From assembly GCA_964429265.1 (NCBI GenBank), contig CAYSBK010000143.1, positions 1 through 6,318 of the forward strand: DNA of 6,318 nt, given 5' to 3'. Origin of the DNA: CAYSBK01 sp964429265 (GTDB lineage: Bacteria; Planctomycetota; Phycisphaerae; Sedimentisphaerales; Anaerobacaceae). Position 1 is the first letter of the stretch; each line of letters starts with the position of its first letter. The notes under the pieces are model-generated. The model saw nothing but the letters and a program-made list of their open reading frames with translations, was not told the DNA's origin and searched no databases. Shown here in pieces: positions 1 through 5,788 of the stretch. The translations under genes and the position numbers were made by a program.

Positions 1-234
1 AGAATAGCGGTGTTATTTCGAAAATTCAAGCTTATGTTGTTTTCGAGCGGGGTCTTGGTCGGTGCTTGTGGCGACGGCGCCATGGTCGCTATCGGGGGCT
101 TGCCCGGCGGAGGTAAGAGGGGTAATATGGCAGGTCTGCGGTCGGCGCAGAGACGGCCGTCAGCGATGCGCAGATGCGATAGCAAGGTTTTGTTTGTAAC
201 TTAGCCCGGTTCAAGGGCGGGACATTGAAAAATC
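1..234. other. Left-edge region with no supportable gene
   Basis: All six frames were considered and none gives a recognisable protein. A plus frame is open from base 1 to 204, but its product is low-complexity Gly/Arg-rich. A minus frame is open from about 201 leftwards and off the edge. It has an ATG at 83 (starting MAPSPQAPTKTPLENN) but no Shine-Dalgarno and no family I know. A short GCCC/GGGC stem at 204-218 has no T-run. The stretch may be a promoter and leader for the nitroreductase, or may include the start of a divergent gene outside the window; the sequence does not decide. Confidence 0.4.
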
Positions 235-240
235 GAGGTG
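235..240 (+). promoter_or_regulatory. Ribosome binding site of the nitroreductase gene
   Basis: GAGGTG lies 4 nt before the ATG at 245. The spacing is slightly short, but the match to the anti-Shine-Dalgarno is good and fixes the start. Confidence 0.6.
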
Positions 241-244
241 TGTT

Positions 245-757
245 ATGGACGTACTTGGGGCGATTCGAAAGAGGTATTCGTGCCGCTCGTACGCGGACCG
301 GCCGGTGGAACGGGAGAAGCTTGAGTGTATTTTGAACGCTGCTCGGCTCGCTCCGTCGGCGAAGAACCTCCAGGACTGGCGGTTCGTGGTTGTTACGGAC
401 GGGCAGAAACGGCGGCGGCTCGCGGAGGCTGCGAACAACCAGATGTTCGTAGCACAAGCACCAGCGGTGATAGTGGCCTGCAGCAACAGCGACTACGTGA
501 TGCGTTGCGGGCAGGCAGTCGGCCCGATTGACGTGGCGATTGCGCTGGAGCACATTGCGCTGGAGGCGGCCGAGCTTGGGCTTGGTACGTGCTGGATAGG
601 CTCATTTTACCCTGAGAAGGTTCGGGAGGTGCTGGAGATTCCGCCGGAGATTGCCGTGATTGAGCTTATGACCTTGGGGTACCCGGCAGACCAGCCGAGG
701 GAAGCGAAGCGGCTGCCGCTGGAGCAGATCGTCTGCTACGAGAGGTGGCAGTTTTAG
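245..757 (+). CDS. Nitroreductase-family FMN-dependent oxidoreductase
   Basis: The 170-residue product is a small nitroreductase-fold flavoprotein. Such enzymes usually act as homodimers that bind FMN and reduce substrates with NAD(P)H in the cytoplasm. The N-terminal motif RYSCRSY (residues 10-16) supplies the arginines that normally contact the FMN phosphate. APSAKNLQDWRFVVV (36-50) is the family's flavin-loop region, where many members have APSA.N.QPW. The helix DVAIALEHIALEAAELGLGTCWIG (from residue 96) and LGYPADQP (144-151) are further family landmarks. The length fits the short subgroup of about 165-190 residues. The ATG is supported by GAGGTG just upstream. The gene stands alone before a tRNA, so context gives no substrate. 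The family is certain; the substrate is unknown, and nitroaromatic reduction should not be assumed. There is no signal peptide or membrane segment. Confidence 0.93.
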   Translation: MDVLGAIRKRYSCRSYADRPVEREKLECILNAARLAPSAKNLQDWRFVVVTDGQKRRRLAEAANNQMFVAQAPAVIVACSNSDYVMRCGQAVGPIDVAIALEHIALEAAELGLGTCWIGSFYPEKVREVLEIPPEIAVIELMTLGYPADQPREAKRLPLEQIVCYERWQF

Positions 758-776
758 CGGGGCAGGAGATAGAAGC

Positions 777-807
777 TTGTGGTATTCGTCGGCGGATAAT
801 GTAGAAT
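777..807 (+). promoter_or_regulatory. Putative promoter of the tRNA-Ala gene
   Basis: TAGAAT at 802-807 matches five of six consensus -10 bases. It sits 13 nt before the first tRNA base, so transcription would begin about 6-8 nt upstream of the mature 5' end, typical of tRNA genes. The best -35 candidate is TTGTGG at 777-782 with a long 19-nt spacer, so only the -10 is reasonably convincing. Confidence 0.35.
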
Positions 808-820
808 AGCATTTTGCTTC

Positions 821-891
821 GGGGACGTGGTGTAACGGGAGCACGCCGCGGTCGCATCGCGGAAATGAGGGTTCGATTCCCTTCGTCTCCA
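821..891 (+). tRNA. tRNA-Ala (anticodon CGC)
   Basis: A complete cloverleaf folds by hand. The acceptor stem is GGGGACG (821-827) with CGTCTCC (884-890). The D stem is GTGT (830-833) with GCAC (841-844). The anticodon stem is CCGCG (846-850) with CGCGG (858-862). The T stem is GAGGG (867-871) with CCCTT (879-883) and loop TTCGATT. The anticodon loop GTCGCAT gives anticodon CGC at 853-855, reading GCG alanine codons. A G3-U70 wobble pair (823 with 888), the main identity element of alanine tRNAs, supports the assignment independently, as does discriminator A891. Invariant T8, A14, G18G19, A21, T33, T54T55C56 and A58 are present. Oddities are the short length (71 nt), a 4-nt variable loop, a 7-nt D loop and a TGGTGTAACGGGAGCAC D-arm segment rather than the common TAGCTCAG type. 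CCA is not encoded. Confidence 0.93.
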
Positions 892-900
892 GTGGAGCCT

Positions 901-921
901 GCGCCCGCCAAGGGCAGGCGC
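901..921 (+). other. GC-rich hairpin just downstream of the tRNA
   Basis: GCGCCCGCC (901-909) can pair with GGCAGGCGC (913-921) around a 3-nt loop AAG, with a single C-A mismatch (906 with 916). It begins 10 nt after the tRNA discriminator. No T-run follows, so it is not a standard intrinsic terminator. It could help tRNA 3' processing or shield the leader of the next gene. It also lies inside the longest possible reading frame of the SEC-C gene, so it may be only GC-rich coding sequence. Confidence 0.35.
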
Positions 922-927
922 TGGTCG

Positions 928-1239
928 TTGCTTATAGTCAAGCGAAGAACCAACCCTGAAAACTGGAGCCTGGCCAAGACTGTTATGCTTTCAGCGGCGG
1001 CAGAGGGGATAGACCTTTCGGATGAGGAGGAACTCTGGGCGTACATACAGCAGCACGGATTGGTCGGAATGGATGACGAGCAATCGGAGCCGGAGTTTGA
1101 TTCTTCGGATGAGAAACCGCCCGTAAAGATAGTCGAATACGCCGAGGGAGTCGGCCGTAACGAACCGCGTCCCTGCGGCAGCGGCAGGAAGTACAAGAAA
1201 TGCTGCGGCAAGACCGAGCGGCAGCACCTGGAGCAATGA
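928..1239 (+). CDS. Small SEC-C motif protein with a variant zinc site
   Basis: From TTG 928 the product is 103 residues. It has a basic N-terminus, a predicted helix around NWSLAKTVMLSAAAEGIDL (residues 12-30), an acidic linker (48-62) and a C-terminal SEC-C motif GRNEPRPCGSGRKYKKCCG (76-94). SEC-C is the zinc module first known from the SecA C-terminus, where it contacts SecB and ribosomes; it also occurs in many small proteins of unknown role. The usual motif is CPCGSG...CC/CH. Here the first cysteine is arginine (R81, codon CGT at 1168-1170), leaving C83, C92 and C93. The start is uncertain: GTG 892 directly abuts the tRNA, TTG 928 has a weak AGGGCAGG upstream, and ATG 985 would cut into the predicted helix. 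The frame stays open through the tRNA, but a start there is implausible. The cellular role is unknown. Confidence 0.8.
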   Translation: MLIVKRRTNPENWSLAKTVMLSAAAEGIDLSDEEELWAYIQQHGLVGMDDEQSEPEFDSSDEKPPVKIVEYAEGVGRNEPRPCGSGRKYKKCCGKTERQHLEQ

Positions 1240-1251
1240 GGACGCTGTGCG

Positions 1252-1292
1252 GCTGCGGTCCCGGCGGCGCAGCAGGTACTGGCTCGATTTTT
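1252..1292 (+). terminator. Weak candidate terminator after the SEC-C gene
   Basis: GCTGCG (1252-1257) pairs perfectly with CGCAGC (1268-1273). A TTTTT run lies at 1288-1292. The run starts about 14 nt after the stem, too far for a classical intrinsic terminator, so this is only a possibility. Confidence 0.2.
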
Positions 1293-1316
1293 GTTAGCAA
1301 ATCCATCGGCTTGACT

Positions 1317-1322
1317 TATAAT
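1317..1322 (+). promoter_or_regulatory. Possible -10 element upstream of the malic enzyme
   Basis: TATAAT is a perfect -10 hexamer about 48 nt before ATG 1370. The only upstream -35-like match is TTGTTA at 1291-1296 with a 20-nt spacer, which is long. The adjoining TTGACT (1311-1316) directly touches the -10 and cannot serve as its -35. Confidence 0.35.
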
Positions 1323-1369
1323 CCGCTGGTCCTCCTGGCAGGTGATATTGTTGGGGCTTTTGCGAAGTG

Positions 1370-2755
1370 ATGGTTGAGATAAAGGGTTCAAGCTGGCAGC
1401 AGCGGTACTCGGCCGAGCGGATATTTACGCTTCGCTGCAGGATTGCGGACCGCTGCGGGATGCTGGGCCGGGTAACGACGGCCATAGGTGAGTGTGGGGC
1501 GAACCTCGGTGAAATCAAGCTGGTGGCACTGGAAGGGGCGTATAAGATACGCGACATCACCATTTTCCTCAAAGACGTGGAACAATTGGAGAGGGTGATC
1601 GGTTCGATAAACAAGCTGGCCGATGTGGAGGTGATAGGTGTTACCGACGAGGTTCTGCAGACACACCATCGGGGCTCCATAGAAATTGTCAGCAGGGCGA
1701 AGATACGCACCCTGACGGATTTGCGGATGGTTTATACGCCGGGTGTTGCCCTGGCGTGCGAACAAATCGCGGAACGCCCGGCCAGTGCGTGGGAGCTGAC
1801 GGGGATTTGCGACCGGGTGGCGATAGTTACCAACGGCACGGCCGTGCTGGGCCTTGGCGACATCGGGCCGCTGGCGTCGCTGCCCGTGATGGAGGGCAAG
1901 GCCTCGATCATGGCCGAGCTTGTGGATGTGAGCGGCTTTCCGATACTTATCGACTCGAAAGAGCCGGACGTTTTCGTCGAGACGGTGGCTCGAATCAGCA
2001 AGGGTTTCGGGGCCATACAGTTGGAGGATGTTGCGGCACCGGCGTGCTTTGAGATAGAGGAAAAACTGAACCGCAGGCTGGACATTCCCGTTTTCCACGA
2101 CGACCAGCACGGCACGGCGACGGTGGTGCTGGCGGCGCTGATAAACGCGCTGAAGCAGACGAACAAGGACGCGTCGAAGTGCAGCGCGCTGATACTGGGC
2201 TGTGGGGCAGCAGGTATAGCGGTCAGTAAGATGCTGCTGGAGTACGGGGTCGGTGACATCGTCGTGTACGATTCGAAAGGACCGGTGTATCGCGGGCGAA
2301 GCGAAAATATGAACCCGTACAAACAGCAGCTTGCCGAGATGACCAACAAGAACAATCAGAAAGGAACCCTGGCGCAGGGGTTTGTAGGTAAAGACATATT
2401 CATCGGACTTTCCCGGCCGAATATGGTTACGCCGGAGATGGTGCGGTCGATGGCGGCTGAGCCGATTGTTCTTCCACTGGCCAATCCGGTGGGGGAGATA
2501 AGCAAAGAGCAGGCGGCCGAGGCCGGCGCGGCGGTTTGCGCCGACGGCAGGGACATCAACAACGCGCTGGCTTATCCCGGGATTTTTCGCGGCGCGCTGG
2601 ATGCCAGGGCCACCGAGGTCACAATGGAAATGAAGGTGGCTGCGGCCAAACGGCTGGCGGAGCTTGCGCCGCAGGGCATGCTGCTGCCGGATATACTCAA
2701 CCGGCAGGTTCACGCGGAGGTGGCGCAGGCGGTGGCCGAAGCGTGGCGTGGTTAA
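1370..2755 (+). CDS. ACT-domain malic enzyme (malate oxidative decarboxylase)
   Basis: The 461-residue product converts malate to pyruvate and CO2 with reduction of NAD(P). An ACT-like regulatory domain spans about residues 17-90 (FTLRCRIADRCGMLGRVTTAIG and on). The catalytic core follows: YTPGVA with general-acid Tyr122, MEGKASI with catalytic Lys177, metal ligands Glu219-Asp220 (QLEDV) and FHDDQHGTA (242-250) with Asp244/Asp245. A GCGAAG nucleotide-binding loop lies at 277-282. Asp301 follows the second strand of that fold, which favours NAD over NADP by analogy. DINNALAYPGIFRGALD (395-411) is diagnostic of the small bacterial/archaeal type. There is no phosphotransacetylase domain, unlike MaeB. 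One departure is ANPVGEI (371-377), where a proline is usual at the glycine. GTG 1367 directly precedes ATG 1370; ATG is preferred, and the Shine-Dalgarno is weak. The enzyme is cytoplasmic. The ACT ligand is unknown. Confidence 0.95.
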   Translation: MVEIKGSSWQQRYSAERIFTLRCRIADRCGMLGRVTTAIGECGANLGEIKLVALEGAYKIRDITIFLKDVEQLERVIGSINKLADVEVIGVTDEVLQTHHRGSIEIVSRAKIRTLTDLRMVYTPGVALACEQIAERPASAWELTGICDRVAIVTNGTAVLGLGDIGPLASLPVMEGKASIMAELVDVSGFPILIDSKEPDVFVETVARISKGFGAIQLEDVAAPACFEIEEKLNRRLDIPVFHDDQHGTATVVLAALINALKQTNKDASKCSALILGCGAAGIAVSKMLLEYGVGDIVVYDSKGPVYRGRSENMNPYKQQLAEMTNKNNQKGTLAQGFVGKDIFIGLSRPNMVTPEMVRSMAAEPIVLPLANPVGEISKEQAAEAGAAVCADGRDINNALAYPGIFRGALDARATEVTMEMKVAAAKRLAELAPQGMLLPDILNRQVHAEVAQAVAEAWRG

Positions 2756-2797
2756 GGCGCCGAGGGCAGAAGCGCGTGTCACTTGTTCCGATAAAAG

Positions 2798-2838
2798 CGC
2801 GGCGGGACATCCTGCCGCGGTGCAGGAGTATATTTTTT
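2798..2838 (+). terminator. Probable terminator between malic enzyme and ATPase genes
   Basis: CGCGGCGGG (2798-2806) pairs with CCTGCCGCG (2811-2819) over nine positions, with one G-U, around the tetraloop ACAT. A six-T run lies at 2833-2838, 13 nt after the stem. An alternative stem, CCTGC (2811-2815) with GCAGG (2822-2826), ends only 6 nt before the T-run but is weaker. The position, about 45 nt after the malic enzyme stop, suits termination. The wide gap to the T-run keeps confidence modest. Confidence 0.4.
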
Positions 2839-2879
2839 CGCTGGGCATCTGCAGGTGATTGTTGCAGAGGATGCGGAAA

Positions 2880-2888
2880 TGATATATG
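2880..2888 (+). promoter_or_regulatory. Possible extended -10 promoter of the ATPase operon
   Basis: TGATATATG contains an extended -10 arrangement (TG, one base, then TATATG at 2883-2888). It lies about 52 nt before the first ATPase gene and downstream of the probable terminator. No good -35 is visible at the right distance, which an extended -10 can tolerate. Confidence 0.3.
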
Positions 2889-2926
2889 GTTGTGGCTTCT
2901 CGATACTTACAAGGCGTGTGTACGAC

Positions 2927-2932
2927 AGGTGG
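2927..2932 (+). promoter_or_regulatory. Ribosome binding site of the first ATPase gene
   Basis: AGGTGG ends 8 nt before ATG 2941. It selects that ATG over a long open extension of the same frame that runs back into the malic enzyme gene. Confidence 0.6.
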
Positions 2933-2940
2933 TCCTGGAT

Positions 2941-3246
2941 ATGGAACTGATAACGCAAATCAGGCAAGCCGAGGGCGAGGCACAAAAGATAATCGAGCAG
3001 GCCCGTGCGAAGGCTGCGGAACTGCTCGAGGAATTTGCGAGGCAGAAAAAGCAACAACTCGAGCAGGCCGAGCAACAGCGTAAGCAGATAATCGCTTCGG
3101 CGGTAAAAGAGGCCGAGAAGCAGGCCCAGGCGGAGCTTGAGCAGCTTCGTCGGCAGGCCGAAGAACAGCTGCAGCGCCTGCATAAGAAGGCGGAGGCGGG
3201 GAAAGAGTCGGCGGTTCAGCAGATACTCGACAGGTTGAGAAGCTGA
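2941..3246 (+). CDS. ntpF: V/A-type ATPase peripheral-stalk subunit (G/NtpF-like)
   Basis: The 101-residue product is almost wholly predicted coiled coil, rich in Gln, Glu, Lys and Ala, with no membrane segment. Small residues recur at 11-residue spacing (A10/A21, A14/A25). This fits the hendecad, right-handed coiled coil of the V/A-ATPase peripheral stalk, in which the G (NtpF) chain pairs with subunit E to hold the catalytic head against rotation. The assignment rests mainly on position: it is the first gene, 2 nt before subunit I, exactly as in the Enterococcus ntp and Thermus operons. Sequence conservation in this family is low. The start is fixed by AGGTGG upstream. Of its seven isoleucines, four use ATA. 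An unrelated coiled-coil protein is possible but unlikely in this setting. Its partner is probably the E subunit starting at 5789. Confidence 0.85.
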   Translation: MELITQIRQAEGEAQKIIEQARAKAAELLEEFARQKKQQLEQAEQQRKQIIASAVKEAEKQAQAELEQLRRQAEEQLQRLHKKAEAGKESAVQQILDRLRS

Positions 3247-3248
3247 CG

Positions 3249-5228
3249 ATGGCAATAACGGCGATGACCAAGGTAATGATTGTGACGCATCGCAGCGTCG
3301 CGGCGGACCTGCTGGAAGCGTTGCAGAGCGAGGGCATATGCCAGATACTCGACGCCGAGCAGGCTGTTATCACCCGGGATACGCCGGAACTTGCGGGTCA
3401 GGCTGAACGACCGAGGGACATCGAGCAGATGCTGGACAGGCTCGAAAAAGCCATCGGATTTCTCGAAGGTTTTGCCGGGCAGCGGAAGGGGCTTGAGAGC
3501 CTGCTTGCACCGCGAGCGGTGGTCGACGAGCAATCATACCGCAAGGTGGTATCCGACCGGCAGTTGCTGGAGATAGTGGATCGATGCGAGCAGGTTCGCA
3601 GCGAGATAGACAGGGTCGGCGCGGAGGCGGAGGAGATTCAATCGACGATGGAGATGTTGAAGCCCTGGGCGGCCCTGGAGACGCCGGTCGAACAGATCGG
3701 ACAACTGCGTACCACCGTTTGCCTGGCGGGCCTGGTGAACAGTCACCAGTTCGAGGCGGTTGCGGAACAGTTGGTCGAGGTCGGGGCGGCAATTGAGCAG
3801 GTCGGCATAGCCGGCAACCGCTTTGCGTCGGTGGTGGTGTGCCTCAAAAGCAATCTCGGTGAGGTTCAGAAGGTCCTGCGTGCGGCGGAGTTTGAGCCGG
3901 TCAATTTCGAGCCGATGGTGGGGACGGTATCGCAGCTTATCCGCCAGCACTACGAGCAACTTGACCAGGCCCGCAGGCGGCTGAATGAACTGCGCCGGCA
4001 GGCTGTGTCGCTGGCTGAGCATTTGCTGAAGCTGCAGATTTTGTACGACCACTTCGCCAATGTTCTGAGCAAGGAACGCGCCAGGGGCTCTGCACCGGCG
4101 ACGCAGTGCACGTTGCTTCTGGAGGGGTGGGTGAAGAAAAAGGATTACGGCCGGGTGGAACAAATCGTTTCGCAGTTCGATGCCGCCACGGTTACCGAAA
4201 TAGCCCCGGCCGACGATGAAGAGATCCCGGTGGAGATAGAGAACCCTGCAGCGATCAGGCCGTTCGAGGTGATAACCCGGCTATATGGGATGCCGAAGTA
4301 TTTCAACATCGACCCGACGGTTTTTCTGACGCCGTTTTTCGCGCTGTTTTTCGGATTGTGCCTTACCGATGCGGGCTACGGGCTTGTAATCATCGCGCTT
4401 ATGGCGTTTTTCATAAAGAAGATGCAGGGCGACAAGAAACTGGTGTGGATGCTGGGAGTTTGTGCGGCGGCGACGGTTCTGGCCGGGGCGCTGACGGGGG
4501 GGTGGTTCGGCGACGCGATACAAAAGTTCATCCCGGCGCTGGCCCCTGTCAGGGCGAAGCTTATGTGGTTCGACCCGATGGAAGAGCCGATGGTGTTCTT
4601 CAAGCTTTCGCTGGCGCTGGGCTATATCCAGATAATGACCGGGTTGGTGATCGCCTTCATTCACAATCTGGTACGACGTGATTATGTTGCGGCCGTTTTC
4701 GACCAGTTGACGTGGCTTGTTATGCTCAACTCGGTCGTGTTGTTCCTGGCGGGCAAGGCGGGCGTTTTGCCGGCGGCAGTGGCAGATGTGTTCGGGCCGC
4801 TGGCGCTTGTACCGGCTGCGGCGATTTTACTTTTCAGCCATCGAGAGGGAAGCTGGGCAGGGCGGCTCGGGATGGGTTTCTACAACGTCTTCAGCACCAT
4901 ATTCTATATGGGGGATGTGCTTAGCTACCTGAGACTGATGGCGCTTGGTATGGTGACGGCGGGGCTGGCCATGGCGATCAATGTCATTACTGAGATAGCC
5001 GGCAGGATACCGTTTGTGGGCATCATTGCGGCGCTGCTTGTTTTCGTGGGGGGGCACCTGTTCAACATGGCCATCAACGCCCTGGGGGCGTTTGTACATA
5101 CGCTGAGGCTGCAGTATGTCGAGTTTTTTCCGAAGTTTTTGATAGGCGGCGGCAGGCAGTTCGAGCCGCTGGCGAAGCAGTACAGGCATATTTACATCCA
5201 CAGTAACAGTAGTTCGCAGGTCAGTTGA
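3249..5228 (+). CDS. ntpI: V/A-type ATPase membrane subunit I (a-type stator)
   Basis: The 659-residue product matches the usual length of about 600-660. Its soluble N-terminal half (1 to about 345) begins MAITAMTKVMIV, like other I subunits, and has helical stretches near 100-140 and 230-275 that would receive the peripheral stalks. The C-terminal half has about seven or eight membrane helices from residue 357 on. VLSYLRLMALGM contains Arg562, the expected essential channel arginine facing the rotor glutamate. GGHLFN (601-606), FVHTLRLQYVEFF (615-627) and GGGRQFEPL (633-641) are further signatures. The protein forms the two half-channels for ion passage in the cytoplasmic membrane. It starts 2 nt after the stalk gene stop, implying translational coupling, with GAGAAG 6 nt before the ATG. 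No truncation or missing key residue is seen. Confidence 0.96.
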   Translation: MAITAMTKVMIVTHRSVAADLLEALQSEGICQILDAEQAVITRDTPELAGQAERPRDIEQMLDRLEKAIGFLEGFAGQRKGLESLLAPRAVVDEQSYRKVVSDRQLLEIVDRCEQVRSEIDRVGAEAEEIQSTMEMLKPWAALETPVEQIGQLRTTVCLAGLVNSHQFEAVAEQLVEVGAAIEQVGIAGNRFASVVVCLKSNLGEVQKVLRAAEFEPVNFEPMVGTVSQLIRQHYEQLDQARRRLNELRRQAVSLAEHLLKLQILYDHFANVLSKERARGSAPATQCTLLLEGWVKKKDYGRVEQIVSQFDAATVTEIAPADDEEIPVEIENPAAIRPFEVITRLYGMPKYFNIDPTVFLTPFFALFFGLCLTDAGYGLVIIALMAFFIKKMQGDKKLVWMLGVCAAATVLAGALTGGWFGDAIQKFIPALAPVRAKLMWFDPMEEPMVFFKLSLALGYIQIMTGLVIAFIHNLVRRDYVAAVFDQLTWLVMLNSVVLFLAGKAGVLPAAVADVFGPLALVPAAAILLFSHREGSWAGRLGMGFYNVFSTIFYMGDVLSYLRLMALGMVTAGLAMAINVITEIAGRIPFVGIIAALLVFVGGHLFNMAINALGAFVHTLRLQYVEFFPKFLIGGGRQFEPLAKQYRHIYIHSNSSSQVS

Positions 5229-5234
5229 GAAAGT

Positions 5235-5240
5235 GAGGTT
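5235..5240 (+). promoter_or_regulatory. Ribosome binding site of the proteolipid gene
   Basis: GAGGTT ends 5 nt before ATG 5246, in the 17-nt gap after subunit I. It is among the better Shine-Dalgarno matches in the window, in keeping with a subunit needed in many copies. Confidence 0.55.
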
Positions 5241-5245
5241 GCCGA

Positions 5246-5743
5246 ATGAATGACGGAATGACACTTGCTATGATCGGAGCGGGGATGGCGGCATTGCTGG
5301 CGGGGATCGGCTCGGCGATAGGCATCGGAATTGCGGGCCGAAGCGCCACCGGCGTGCTGAGCGAAAAGCCGGAACGCTACGGGCAGATGTTCATTATGGT
5401 GGTGCTGCCCGGCACGCAGGGATTCTACGGTTTTCTCGCGGCGTTCCTGGTGATGCTGCAGTTGCAGTTCTTTGGCGGCGAGGGCGTGCCGGATGTGCCG
5501 ATGGTTGTGGGATTGCAGGTGATAATGGCCTGTGCACCGATTGCGTTCGCCGGTCTGGTCAGCGCGATCTTCCAGGGCAAGGTGTGCTCCGGCGGAATCC
5601 TGATGGCCGCGAAACGGCCTGAGATGGCCTTCAAGGCGGGCGTGGTGTACGCGGTTATGGTCGAGGTTTACGCGGTGCTGGGTTTGCTGGTAACGATGTT
5701 TATGCTGCTTTTCGGGATAAGCTGGCCGCAGGTCGCCGCATAG
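5246..5743 (+). CDS. ntpK: V/A-type ATPase proteolipid subunit K (c-type rotor ring)
   Basis: The 165-residue, very hydrophobic product has four membrane helices formed by a duplicated two-helix hairpin. This is the 16-kDa class found in Enterococcus hirae NtpK, not the single-hairpin Thermus form. Repeat marks are GIGSAIGIGIAGRSATG (20-36) with KPERYGQ in the first half, and AGLVSAIFQGKVCSGGI (102-118) with KRPEMAF in the second. Ion binding centres on Glu140 (MVEVYAVLG) in helix 4. The first hairpin has Gln58 instead of a second carboxylate, so one ion per 4-helix subunit is expected. Leu54, Thr57, Gln58 and Tyr61 (LPGTQGFYG), Gln110 and Glu140 line up with the six Na+ ligands of NtpK, recalled as L61, T64, Q65, Y68, Q110 and E139. 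Sodium coupling is therefore predicted, not proven. Confidence 0.96.
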   Translation: MNDGMTLAMIGAGMAALLAGIGSAIGIGIAGRSATGVLSEKPERYGQMFIMVVLPGTQGFYGFLAAFLVMLQLQFFGGEGVPDVPMVVGLQVIMACAPIAFAGLVSAIFQGKVCSGGILMAAKRPEMAFKAGVVYAVMVEVYAVLGLLVTMFMLLFGISWPQVAA

Positions 5744-5788
5744 CTGAATGCGAATCCTTTCAGTGAGTTGTAATTTGGATGCGAGCGT

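Noticed and set aside
204..218. GCCC/GGGC stem around GGTTCAA, resembling a tRNA T arm
   Set aside because: Only four pairs, with no matching acceptor, D or anticodon arms nearby and no T-run.
814..927. SEC-C protein starting at TTG 814
   Set aside because: It would read straight through a complete tRNA; the frame is open only because the tRNA happens to lack a stop in that phase.
1311..1322. TTGACT and TATAAT as a -35/-10 pair
   Set aside because: The two hexamers touch each other, so they cannot be contacted together by one sigma factor; only the -10 is kept as a possibility.
1388..2848. Long minus-strand frame of 486 codons opposite the malic enzyme
   Set aside because: It is antisense to a well-conserved gene, has an Arg/His-rich composition typical of shadow frames in G+C-rich DNA, and shows no recognisable motif.
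2536..2940. Long N-terminal extension of the ATPase stalk subunit
   Set aside because: It would overlap the malic enzyme gene in another frame, and its composition is unlike the coiled coil; AGGTGG before ATG 2941 gives a natural start.
5744..5763. CTGAA/TTCAG stem between the proteolipid and E genes
   Set aside because: Only 5 bp with a 10-nt loop and no T-run; too weak to call a terminator or a processing site.
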